Assembly: GCF_001050135.1 (NCBI RefSeq)
Contig: NZ_CP012040.1
Location: 620,001 to 684,000 of the forward strand
Length of the DNA: 64,000 nt
From: Cyclobacterium amurskyense
GTDB lineage: Bacteria; Bacteroidota; Bacteroidia; Cytophagales; Cyclobacteriaceae
Reading direction: 5' to 3'
The position numbers and the translations under genes were made by a program. Of the stretch, positions 35,674 through 45,000 are shown in pieces (positions within the stretch are counted from its first letter, which is position 1; each line of letters begins with the position of its first letter). The notes beneath the pieces are model-generated. The model did no database searches. It worked only from the letters and a program-made list of their open reading frames with translations, and was not told the DNA's origin.

Positions 35674-36213
35674 AAAACCTTACAGGTTTCACCCGCCAAA
35701 TTTTAAGGTCAGGTTTATTTTCAGTAAAACCTGTAAGGTTTGCGGATTTAAGCCAATCAATGAAAGGTTACTAGAGATAAAACCTTACAGGTTTGGCTTA
35801 CCTAGGTTTAACGTCAGGTTGGTTTTCAACAAAACCTGTAAGGTTTGCGGATTTAAGCCAATCAATGAAAAGTTGCTAGATATATAACCTTACAGGTTTG
35901 GCTTGCCTAGTTTTAACGTCAGGTTGGTTTTCAACAAAACCTGTAAGGTTTGGGGATTTAAGCCAATCAATAAAAAGTTACTTGATATAAAACCTTACAG
36001 GTTTGGCTTACCTAGGTTTAACGTCAGGTTGGTTTTCAACAAAACCTGTAAGGTTTGCGGATTTTAGGTAATAAATGAAAAGTTGCTAGATATATAACCT
36101 TACAGGTTTCACTCGCCTAGTTTTATCCTCAGGTTGATTTTAACTAAACCTGTAAGGTTTGTAGATTTAAGGTGATGAATAAATGGTTGCTACATATAAA
36201 ACCTTAAAGGTTT
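35674..36213. repeat. 105-bp tandem repeat with paired palindromes, about five units
   Basis: The motif AAACCTTACAGGTTT starts near 35674, 35779, 35884, 35989, 36094 and 36199, an exact 105-bp period. Its inverse AAACCTGTAAGGTTT follows about 52 bases later in each unit. Spacers are nearly identical between units. The array ends 11 bases before the stop codon of the minus-strand ATP-grasp gene. Confidence 0.92.
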
Positions 36214-36223
36214 GGCTTATCCA

Positions 36224-38209
36224 TTACTTATTCTGATTACCGGTATTGATCTGTTTGTTATTGATCAGGTTGATGTGTCTGATATTTTTCATAATCTCTA
36301 TGCGGTTGATCAGGGAATCGATGATCAGCTGGTATAGTTTATCTCCCAGCACCTGATCTTCCACACCATAGTCAATATTAGGGTTGTCATTGACTTCAAT
36401 TACATATACTTTATCCTCCACAAATTTGAGGTCCACGCCATAGAGTCCGTCCCCTATCAGGGAAGAAGCTTTCACTGCCAGACTTACTATTTCCTCCGGC
36501 ACCTGATCTATGGCTATTGTCTCATGGTTGCCGGATTTATCTTCCGCATCACTGTTCCAATTGTAAATCTGCCAATGATCCTGTGTCATGTAATATTTGC
36601 AAGCATAGATCGGTTTATTGTCCAATATCCCTATTCGCCAATCATAGGCCGAATACAAAAACTCTTGGCAAATTACCATATCGGTTTTCTTGAAGAGCAG
36701 GCCTAGTTCACGCTTTGCCTCCTCCTTATTGTTTACTTTTATCACCCCGAGAGAGAATGCACTATCGGGTTGTTTGAGTACTGCCGGGTACCTGATATTG
36801 TCCAGCAGTTTGTCTTCAAACATGTTCTTGGTTAAAGTGAAAGATTTAGGCGTGCGGATTTTATTTTTCTTAAACAATTCATGCTGGTAAATCTTATTGG
36901 AGCAGCGCAGTATAGACCAGGGATCATCTATCACCACCAGACCTTCAGCAAAAGCAAGGCGGGAGAGTTCATAGGTATAATGGTTGACATTGGTGGTTTC
37001 CCGGATAAACAAAGCATCAAATTCGTTGATTTTATTGATATCTTCTTTGCCGATAAAAGTAACGTACACCCCTTTTTTATTGGCAAGCTTACGGAATTTC
37101 TCAAGGGCTTCCTTATTTGAAGGCGGATTGGCTTCAAAGGGATTGATCAGTATGGCCAGGTCATACCTGTAATTATTAAGCCTGGGGAAATTGTAACGTT
37201 TTTTGTTGAAGTGCCGCTCTCCAGCATAAAACAAGGTTTCCTTTTGTGCCTCATCCAGATTTTTGAAGGTCAGCACCTTAATATTTTTTATGATCCATTT
37301 ATCTACCTTAATAAAGTTAATGGTAAATAAGGGCACTTCAAAAACCTGATATAACCTGGCAGCCAACACCTTATAAGCCTTCAGCGGCGTTTGTCCAAAA
37401 TACAAATCAAGAGACAGGTTAGTGCCTTTTTCTTTGCTGAGGATTTGGTTTACTTGTTCATTCAACTCATAGGAAAGTGCCTGCACCACATTGGCAATTT
37501 GCACATCTTTGATGGTAGAAGTACTTGGTATCACCCTTTGTCCCCGAGCGGAAGCCAAAAGAGAGACATAGTAACCATAACTTTGGTATTTGTAAGAACT
37601 ACAGAGATTAAAAATCCTGAAATTGGCATTGTTTTGATACAAAGGATTATTGATATACTCTTTTACAGATACTATGGTGGCTTTTAGTCCCGTATTTTGC
37701 CAGACGTAAGGTTGATCGATTACGATCAGGTTTTTGTTTCCCTTATCTATTGCTTCTGTCCTAATTTTCATGCCCATCTTCAAGGCATCTTCACCGTTCT
37801 GATAATAGTTCTTCAATGTTTTGATCACTTCAAACCCCTTGGACAAATACCAGTCGGTGAGCTTGCTTTGGCTTTCCCTCACTTCCAGGGTAATGCTCCT
37901 AAAGTTATTAGAAAGCGCAAAAGCCTTGATGTATTCCATAATTGCATTGCCTATACCTTCCTTTCTGTATTGAAGTGCTACACTGATAGAATACAAGCGA
38001 AGCATGTGCTTGTACTTAAACAGCACAGCCGAAGCCACAGGCTGATTGTCCGCTGCATTCTCAGCAATAATCAGCTCCTGAAAAGAACTTTTCAGTCCTT
38101 TTTTGAGGTTTGAAGCGGAGGTTTGTTGGAATTCAGGAAATGATTCCCTCTCAAGGTTCAGGAGAAATTCCAGGTCTCCTGAACCGGCCTTACGAAAATT
38201 TAATTTCAT
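36224..38209 (-). CDS. GNAT acetyltransferase-RLAN-ATP-grasp fusion (RimK-like ligase)
   Basis: 661 residues in three parts. Residues 1-150 are a GNAT acetyltransferase (SISVALQYRKEGIGNAIMEY, the acetyl-CoA loop RKEGIG). Residues about 160-330 match the RimK-like ATP-grasp N-terminal domain RLAN (NLIVIDQPYVWQNTGLKATI). Residues 400-630 are an ATP-grasp with YPAVLKQPDSAFSLGV, the acidic VDLKFVEDKVYVIEVNDNPN and its metal-binding E-x-N. Such fusions are predicted to make and N-acetylate a small amide-linked peptide. No second amidoligase or peptidase gene is adjacent here. Confidence 0.9.
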   Translation of the reverse strand: MKLNFRKAGSGDLEFLLNLERESFPEFQQTSASNLKKGLKSSFQELIIAENAADNQPVASAVLFKYKHMLRLYSISVALQYRKEGIGNAIMEYIKAFALSNNFRSITLEVRESQSKLTDWYLSKGFEVIKTLKNYYQNGEDALKMGMKIRTEAIDKGNKNLIVIDQPYVWQNTGLKATIVSVKEYINNPLYQNNANFRIFNLCSSYKYQSYGYYVSLLASARGQRVIPSTSTIKDVQIANVVQALSYELNEQVNQILSKEKGTNLSLDLYFGQTPLKAYKVLAARLYQVFEVPLFTINFIKVDKWIIKNIKVLTFKNLDEAQKETLFYAGERHFNKKRYNFPRLNNYRYDLAILINPFEANPPSNKEALEKFRKLANKKGVYVTFIGKEDINKINEFDALFIRETTNVNHYTYELSRLAFAEGLVVIDDPWSILRCSNKIYQHELFKKNKIRTPKSFTLTKNMFEDKLLDNIRYPAVLKQPDSAFSLGVIKVNNKEEAKRELGLLFKKTDMVICQEFLYSAYDWRIGILDNKPIYACKYYMTQDHWQIYNWNSDAEDKSGNHETIAIDQVPEEIVSLAVKASSLIGDGLYGVDLKFVEDKVYVIEVNDNPNIDYGVEDQVLGDKLYQLIIDSLINRIEIMKNIRHINLINNKQINTGNQNK

Positions 38210-38607
38210 GGATCCTATTTATGCTTGACTACACTACTTTCCCCGATTAACCACTATATAGACAAAAACGCTTGGTTTTCTTGCTGAAACCACCTCAAGC
38301 AACCTGACTATCTTACCTTTAGCTATCTCCCGAAAATCCTTTTGGACGATGCGGGATAATGTTACAAAAGGTAAACAATTCCTTTTAAACATTAACAGAA
38401 AAGTTTATGCTCAGCTAATTACGGATACCCCGGATGAAGTGTTGTGAAATTTTGAAATATTATCTTACTCTACTCTAATTAATAGAGGGCATAAAAGTCG
38501 GCGAAAGGCAAAAGCGCATCATTGTATATTTCAAGCTCCCCGGAACGGGATTTAAAACATTCTAAAATAAGAAAAATTGCACCGAAAATCATTTAATTCC
38601 CACCTCT
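38210..38607. other. Gap upstream of the GNAT/ATP-grasp gene
   Basis: No gene seen. The first bases must include the promoter of the gene ending at 38209; I cannot place it with confidence. Confidence 0.35.
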
Positions 38608-38955
38608 GAGCATTTTTATTTCGAACTATTGGTAAAATGTTTTGAATAATAGGTCAATTCTTGTCAGTTTTTGGTCGAACTGATCAGCTAAAACTTAAAA
38701 AAAGCTGCCACAAAGGTGGAATTTTTCGGCAAAAACCTAATAATTATTAGTTAAAACCTAATATTTTTCGGCAAAAAGGTGGAAGCTTGAATAAAAAAGC
38801 TGAAATCATCGAGTTCAGAAGTACCCCAGCCCACTTCCGAACACCAAAAATTTGAGCCTATCTACGGACTTTTCCTGAAATTTTGTCATATTTCCCGTTT
38901 TTAGGGCTTTTTAATGTCAGTTTTTGGTCGAAATTATTAGGTCAGAGGTGGAAAA
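38608..38955. repeat. Possible non-autonomous element with inverted ends
   Basis: CCACCTCTGA at about 38611 is inverted as TCAGAGGTGG at about 38942, and both ends continue with a matching ATTTCGA further in. Inside, GTCAGTTTTTGGTCGAA appears twice (about 38666 and 38917) and an AAACCTAATA/TTTTTCGGCAAAAA motif also recurs. No coding frame. Only one copy is visible, so the element status is tentative. Confidence 0.4.
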
Positions 38956-39193
38956 TATAAGGTTTTACCTGCAAGGTTCCGTAAAAAACATTCAAGCCTT
39001 TCAGTTTTAGGTACTCCGGAGCAGTTCTCTGTCAGTAATTTGGAGAAAGAAAGAGCAAGGGGGTACTTCTGAAGTACCCCTGTGGTGTTATGGAATTCGG
39101 AAGTTTCTGAATTGGGTTTTTAAAACTCCTGCCAGGTTTTTTGACCATCTGCCATTCTACTACCTATAGATCAATCGGTTGCGTTTAGAAATC
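38956..39193. other. Spacer before the small membrane-protein gene
   Basis: No gene or clear repeat seen. Confidence 0.35.
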
Positions 39194-39607
39194 TTACCTT
39201 TTGATCACGCGTAACCAAAAGACAATAGCAATGGCCAAATGCCACCAGACACTTGGTTGCCACCACCAACTACTTATAATTTTATTCCAGCCCAATTCCC
39301 AAATCAAATTGGTATTTGGGTAACCATTGTCAAACCCTTGAAAAATATTGACTAGAAATTCAGTAACGATCGAGAAAAAAGCACCGCAAAACGTTCCTAA
39401 AAACACAAAAATCACAAAAGGTGTCCTGACGAAGGTTGAAACAAATCCAATGTTCTGATTTTCAAAATCAATTTCAGCAGTGTCTATTTGTTCTTCTTGC
39501 GTTACCTCCGGAGGGCCATCTCTATACTGTGAATATCCGGGCCTGGACCCAAGTAAGGCCCCAATAACAAGCAACAAAATGAAAATTTTATTCAGCCTTG
39601 TATCCAT
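39194..39607 (-). CDS. Hypothetical inner-membrane protein
   Basis: 137 residues. A signal-anchor-like N-terminus (IFILLLVIGALLGSRPGYSQ) is followed by a charged segment and two membrane helices (about 62-90 and 118-135), with a Trp-rich loop (SSWWWQPSVWWH). No family recognised. It is transcribed alone; both sides are gene-poor. Confidence 0.65.
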   Translation of the reverse strand: MDTRLNKIFILLLVIGALLGSRPGYSQYRDGPPEVTQEEQIDTAEIDFENQNIGFVSTFVRTPFVIFVFLGTFCGAFFSIVTEFLVNIFQGFDNGYPNTNLIWELGWNKIISSWWWQPSVWWHLAIAIVFWLRVIKR

Positions 39608-39823
39608 TTTATAGAGTGTTTAATTGATTAATACTGTTGTTAAAATCAAGCACACAACTCTTCAATATAAATCGTGTCCATTTGATAAACTATCAAGTAC
39701 AATATAACCAAATATACACTTTGAGTAAAATTTCAGAACACATATATGGATCTACTAGCATTTGCCAAACATCATTTTATACCGTTTATTTTCAGATGTA
39801 AATGCTACTCCATTAATAAAGAA

Positions 39824-40297
39824 TTAGTAATATTCATACTTGTCTAAGTTGATGAGGATATTCCAGAAGCAATGGCCTCCATCCGCTACAATTATCAGTT
39901 CCTCCCTCCATTGCCATGGTTCTAGAAAAAATTCTCCGTTCTTCTCAACCATACCTTCTTTAATTTCGCAGAGTGCGTTTACCCAAACCATCCGTTCGCC
40001 AGTGGCGTTTAGAAACCCTACATATTGTCGAAAATAGTTGGGTAGAGACGCTCTTGTAAGTAGGTCTGCCTTATTCTTTTGGACAGCATCCTTGATTAGT
40101 TGCTCAACGATAATTAAGTCGGTGGTGTCAGGAATCCAAGTTTCCGAAAAATCTTGAGCTATGAATTGGCGTTCATCTACTGTTGGCTTGATGATTGCAA
40201 ATTCAAAATTGATTGGTTCAGAAGTTTTTTCACGGTACTTGTTTGTACAAGAATTCGCAGAGGTAAATAGCAATAAAGTAATAATTAAATTTTTCAT
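39824..40297 (-). CDS. Hypothetical lipoprotein
   Basis: 157 residues with a lipoprotein signal (LLLFTSANSC). The mature part is soluble, with GERMVWVNALCEIKEG and a Trp-rich WQWREELIIVADGGHCFWNI end. This resembles small secreted proteins common in Bacteroidota, whose role is unknown. A family B array begins upstream of its start. Confidence 0.65.
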   Translation of the reverse strand: MKNLIITLLLFTSANSCTNKYREKTSEPINFEFAIIKPTVDERQFIAQDFSETWIPDTTDLIIVEQLIKDAVQKNKADLLTRASLPNYFRQYVGFLNATGERMVWVNALCEIKEGMVEKNGEFFLEPWQWREELIIVADGGHCFWNILINLDKYEYY

Positions 40298-40371
40298 TCG
40301 CTAAACTTTACAATAAGGTACGGTATCCACTATATTCCACTTACAAACACTAAAATAACTAAGTCCGAAAA

Positions 40372-40800
40372 GATTTTGTCAGCATTGTTGCAGAAAAAAA
40401 AGGCAACAATACCGCCAAAATCAAGATGTGGATAATATTCCTTACCAAGGCCTGACACCCTTGGCTGAGATATTGAGCCCCGGTGGGGCTTGGTGATATC
40501 ACAAGACTTTGACTTGACTCGTCCCCTATAGGGAATAGGTAGGTTGTGATTTTGTCAGCATTGTTGCAGAAAAAAAGCAACAATACCGCCAAAATCAAGA
40601 TGTGGATAATATTCCTTACCAAGGCCTGACACCCTTGGCTGAGATATTGAGCCCCGGTGGGGCTTGGTAAGGTCTTAGGACTTAATGCGCATCTTTGGTA
40701 AGACATGGACGTTGTGATTTTGTCAGTATTGTTGCGGAAAAAAGGCAACAATACCGCCAAAATCGACTCACTTTTATTCCAGTTTCCGTGGGTTGACACC
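40372..40800 (+). repeat. Family B repeat array, three units
   Basis: Units start at 40372, 40548 and 40716. The first two share hairpin 3 GCCCCggtGGGGC. The third is a terminal variant with re-paired stems, CCGTGggttgacaccgCACGG and GAAGCCctataGGCTTC. Confidence 0.9.
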
Positions 40801-40896
40801 GCACGGTTATAATTTATGAAGCCCTATAGGCTTCTTCGAATACCGCTGAATTTGTCAGTAAAAATTATTTCAGGAAAATGGATTTTTCAGGGTATA

Positions 40897-41253
40897 TTAA
40901 GCTAGTAATATCTCTGCTGGTATTTTTAACTCCTTGTAAAGTGATTTAATCATTCCTAAGGTCAACTTTCTTTTTTTATTAAGCACCTCACTAACTCTAC
41001 TTTGACTGCCCAAATATTTCACCATATCCGAATTAGTCATTCCCATTTGCTCCATGCGAAATTTAATGGCATCAATTGGATCAGGTGGAGCAATAGAATA
41101 ATGTTTCATTTCGTATGATTCAACTAAAGTCACCAATAAATCAAGCTCATCACCTTCTGGAGTGTCTTTTTTTGCTCCCCACAATTCTTCAATCCTACCT
41201 ATGGCAGAATCATAATCTTGTTCTGTTTTAATTGGACGTATTTCCATAATCAA
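40897..41253 (-). CDS. higA: HigA-like XRE-family antitoxin (second module)
   Basis: 118 residues with the same layout as the HigA at 23682: an N-terminal KTEQDYDSAIGRIEELWGA segment and an XRE helix-turn-helix (FRMEQMGMTNSDMVKYLGSQ, then SRVSEVLNKKRKLT). Its ATG overlaps the higB stop (ATGA, 41250-41253), so translation is coupled. It probably represses the operon at the long palindrome 41568-41602. Confidence 0.91.
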   Translation of the reverse strand: MIMEIRPIKTEQDYDSAIGRIEELWGAKKDTPEGDELDLLVTLVESYEMKHYSIAPPDPIDAIKFRMEQMGMTNSDMVKYLGSQSRVSEVLNKKRKLTLGMIKSLYKELKIPAEILLA

Positions 41254-41549
41254 ATCGTTTTTGCATCAATTTTATCATACTGCTTATGTGTCCCAATAAA
41301 TCTTATGAAAATCACCTTGAATTCATAATCAATTGCAACTACTAATCTGTAATCATTGCCTTTTATATTAAAAACTACTCTTCCATTACCAACAATACTT
41401 GCGTTTTTATATTGTTTTTTTAATTCATTTGAGTTTTTCCAATCTGCAGTTTTAGCATCGTGATACCAAGCTTTCAAAGAAATCCCAGAATCAGCGTATT
41501 CTGGGTTTTCGAAAAACGCTCTTATCGTTCTAAACGCGATGATTCTCAT
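41250..41549 (-). CDS. higB: HigB-type mRNA interferase toxin (second module)
   Basis: From 41549 (MRIIAFRTIRAFFENPEYAD) the protein has 99 residues. It carries the HigB family motifs KQYKNASIVGNGRVVFNIKG, NDYRLVVAIDYEFKVIFIRF and the C-terminal GTHKQYD. It is clearly a paralogue of the toxin at 24034. The chosen start lies four bases after the -7 element, so the mRNA may be nearly leaderless; a start five codons earlier would fall inside the promoter. Confidence 0.91.
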   Translation of the reverse strand: MRIIAFRTIRAFFENPEYADSGISLKAWYHDAKTADWKNSNELKKQYKNASIVGNGRVVFNIKGNDYRLVVAIDYEFKVIFIRFIGTHKQYDKIDAKTI

Positions 41550-41553
41550 TATG

Positions 41554-41602
41554 CAAATATACAAAAGGCAGTTGAATATCCCAAATTGGGATATTCAACT
41601 GC
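41554..41602 (-). promoter_or_regulatory. higBA promoter with 35-bp perfect palindrome operator
   Basis: On the minus strand a TTTG and a TATATTTG are separated by 20 bases, a full match to the Bacteroidota promoter (-7 at 41554-41561). The TTTG lies at the centre of a perfect palindrome, 41568-41602, with 17-base arms around a single central base (arm GCAGTTGAATATCCCAA). A repressor bound there would block the -33 contact. The core CCCAAATTGGG matches the first module. Confidence 0.8.
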
Positions 41603-41698
41603 CCAATTGTTAGTTATCTGTTTTCCAATAGGATACAATCTTCAAATAAAGCACACTTTTCATCTGACCCCTCTACTCTCAACTAAAATAACAAAAGA

Positions 41699-41990
41699 GA
41701 TTTTGTCAGCATTGTTGCTGGAAAAAAGCAACAATACCGCCAAAATCAAGGTGTGGATAATCTTCTTTTCCAAGGGCTGACACCCTTGGCTGAGATATTG
41801 AGCCCCGGTGGGGCTTGGTGATATCATAAGACTTTATTCGCGTCTTCTATAGGGAATGGGTTGGTAGTGATTTTGTCAGCATTGTTGCTGGAAAAAAGCA
41901 ACAACACCGCCAAAATCAAGATGTGGATAATCATCAATACCAAGGGCTGACTCCCTTGGCTGGGATATTGCGTCTCTTTAGGGCTAGGGG
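41699..41990 (+). repeat. Family B repeat, two tandem units
   Basis: Units start at 41699 and 41869 (period 170), with intact hairpin 1 in both. The array ends about ten bases before the stop codon of the 1,624-residue gene. Confidence 0.9.
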
Positions 41991-42000
41991 ATTTTTGGAG

Positions 42001-45000
42001 CTAATCAAAGGGATTTAGTTTGTCCTTCCAATCATTCAACTTGTCTTTGATTTCTCCACCGATATCAAAAGCTTTATTAAGCGCATCCATCCCAAACTTA
42101 CCTGTTGCCTTCATGGCACCAAGCACTTTATCCCCTGCAAATCCAGCCCCTTCCAATGCGCTTTTCATCAACTCTGGTGTGGGCCCGTAGCTATTGGCTA
42201 AACCACTGGTAATTTCATTTAGGCCATATCCAAGTTCAGCTGCTTTTAGCAGACCTACCATTTCATTTAGATTTAGGCCAAAAACAGTCCTGGTCACCTC
42301 AATGATTTCTCCGATTCCATAACCGGCCTCGTGCAGCAACTTGATCATTTGTCCAGCTCCCAAACCAAACACATCCTTGATATAGCCAACAGATGTCATA
42401 ATATTGTACCTTGCTTCTTTGAGCAAATGCAGCATTTGCATTTCTGTTAAGTTGAATGCCGACTTGATGTATTTTAAAACCTTAAGCACCTCAAATCCTG
42501 CACTCACCAAACATTCAAACATCAACTTGGCGCTCATACCAGGTAAACCTAAGAGAAACTTACCCACCTCATCTAGGGTAAAACCCACATTTTTAAGAAT
42601 CTTAGCCGTTTCTACTTCAGTCTTCTTAAATTCATTCACCAAGACCAAAGCCACATTGTCTACCCCTGTTATCGTTTTATCAAAGAAACATTCAGCGTAA
42701 TACTTTGCCTCAGTTAATAATCCCCTAATTAAATCTTCAATCTTTTTTTCTGTACTAGTAACCAAATTTTCAAAACTTGCTGTTGACTCTTCTTCTTTGG
42801 TCTTTAATGTATAGGTAGTGCCTGCAAAGGTGATTAAAAATTGAAAGGAAAGCCCAAAACTATCCTTGTTGGCCCATATTTGGGTGTCTGCCTGGATACG
42901 ATTAGGAAGTTGCCATTTACCCAAGGGGCCCAAACTTATTGAAGAAATCGATAGTATTTCAAGACTTCCTCCTGCATCAAAATGGGCATCTTTTAACAAA
43001 ACGTACATGTCACCATGGACCAGGTTATTTTCTACAAGGAGATGAAAAACAAGCCCTTCAGAAGTGACATTAGCGTAAACACCATAAGTCCCATTAAGCA
43101 AGAGTAAATTTCCATTGATATAAAAATGCGGATCTATAAACTCTTTTGGGTTGGCATTTGGCTGTTTGTAGGTACAGATTGAAACTTTCGGCCCACCTGC
43201 ACTCCCTATTTCCCCAAGTCCATCCATCGCTTTGATGCTAAAGAAATTATCGGGCACATTAGACAGCCTGATTTCACTCATTTCTGCATCCACCTTAATT
43301 CCCTGGTCCAGAACCAGTTCAATATCGGCATCCACAAAATAGGACAGAAATTCCAGACGACCACTTAGCATAAATCCTTGCTTGTACTCGAGTGTAGCTA
43401 TATTAATCCCATCCGGATTAGGAACAAAATAGAATTGAGGTTCTTTAGATACTTCTAAAGTTTTATCTTCATTCTCAATTATTTGCCAATGGGTAATAAT
43501 GGGGTCTTGGCCTCCTGCTTGTTCTGTGACAAACCATTTCCTACTATTTTCAGTACTTCCTTTACTGGTGAAAATCATCAATTCTGGACTAGCACTCGGG
43601 AAACTATCCAGCTTACCATAAGCTTTAAAAGCCTTTGCTATTTTAGTCCCATCATATTTATCGAGTCCATCAGCAAGGGGGATGCTCCCTTCTAAAGGAA
43701 TAGTAAATCTCCCCTCCTGAGTCCCCACTATTTCGATGGTCTTAAGCACTGAGATTAGTTCTTCTGAAGTCAGGAGCTTTTCAAATTCCCGCGCTTTTTG
43801 CTGCACTACTTTGGCATTGCTTATATCGCCAAGCATTTTTAATTTATCAGGAACGGCAATGGTCAAATCATCCAGTTGCTGAATTCCCGTACCAGCAGCG
43901 GCATTAACAGCATTTATGGTTTCCTGATTAAAAATACTTCCATATAAATCTCCAATATTAAGATCGCTCATGGAACCAGCAACCATACATTTTAAGGGAT
44001 TTTCTCCATCTACAAAAAATGCAAAGGAAAAATTAAAGGGATAGAACCCATCTCCTACTGTCAATTCTGCCGAAAACCCCATACTAGGGGGCAAAGGAAC
44101 CAATGTTTCAGTATTAATTGAAATGCCCAATTCAGCAGCCAGATTCCCTAATTGCACAGGACCAATAGTGATCGGTTTATCAATAGGTTCCATCGCTCCA
44201 GACATTGACAAGCCTACAGCTTCTGCCGAAGCATCCAGCTCAAATTCCATATTAAATTTCACTTTGGATTGATTGGCAATAAGCTCATTAATAATCCTAG
44301 TGGTTTCTTCCTTGTTGTCAGCACTTACTGCTTCTGCAAAGTCAATTATATTTTCAGTGCTAATATTTGGTAGCAGTGTTTTTAACTGAGCGGACATGCT
44401 TAAACCAAAGGTTCCTTCCGCCTCAGCTTCCACCATCAAAGCGCCCGTAAATTGAACATTTTCATACGGATGGCTAAGGTTTGGGCTTTTATTCGCTTTA
44501 GCCATAAGGTAGGTAGTCAATCCTACGCCAAATTGAATTTCCGGCCCCTCCTCACTTTTTTGATAGGACAAAAAGGCATCTATCATTGTCCCTTCAGGTA
44601 TCTTTAGCAGGTCAATCAGACTATTCTTTATTGCGATGTCACGATTCTTAATATTGTTGTCTTTCTTTTCAAATTTAGATTGAACAAATAGAAAGAAGCC
44701 CTTGCCCCGGTCGGGTATACTTGGCAAGGTAATTTGTGGACCATCTTCTTCGGATGCCTCTAGTGAGGGTTGTTGAAAAGAGGCAAAATCAGGAAAGACA
44801 GGCTCTTTTATGCTCGTAATGGCAAATGTAAACTTGTCTACCGGAATCCAATCTGACAAAGTCCCAATCTTATCGGTAAACGCTTTCCCACTTGCTTCTC
44901 CCAAAAGGACTGACAGGTTGTCCAAATGAACTTCTGCTCCAGCAGCAAAGCCCCAATCTGCCCCCGCCTTTTGAACCACAAAAGCTAAACGACATATGTC

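Noticed and set aside
35657..35887. 76-codon frame with 35-residue repeats containing CKVC
   Set aside because: Product of the 105-bp tandem repeat (35 codons); it stops in the third unit through one base change and has no start or context expected of a gene.
35674..36213. Considered as a CRISPR array
   Set aside because: The spacers are nearly identical between units, the period is 105 bp, and no cas gene is present.
40359..40799. 146-codon minus-strand frame with a repeated, hydrophobic 56-residue pattern
   Set aside because: It lies entirely in family B units; the 168-bp period is divisible by three, so stops are avoided in register. No signal of real coding.
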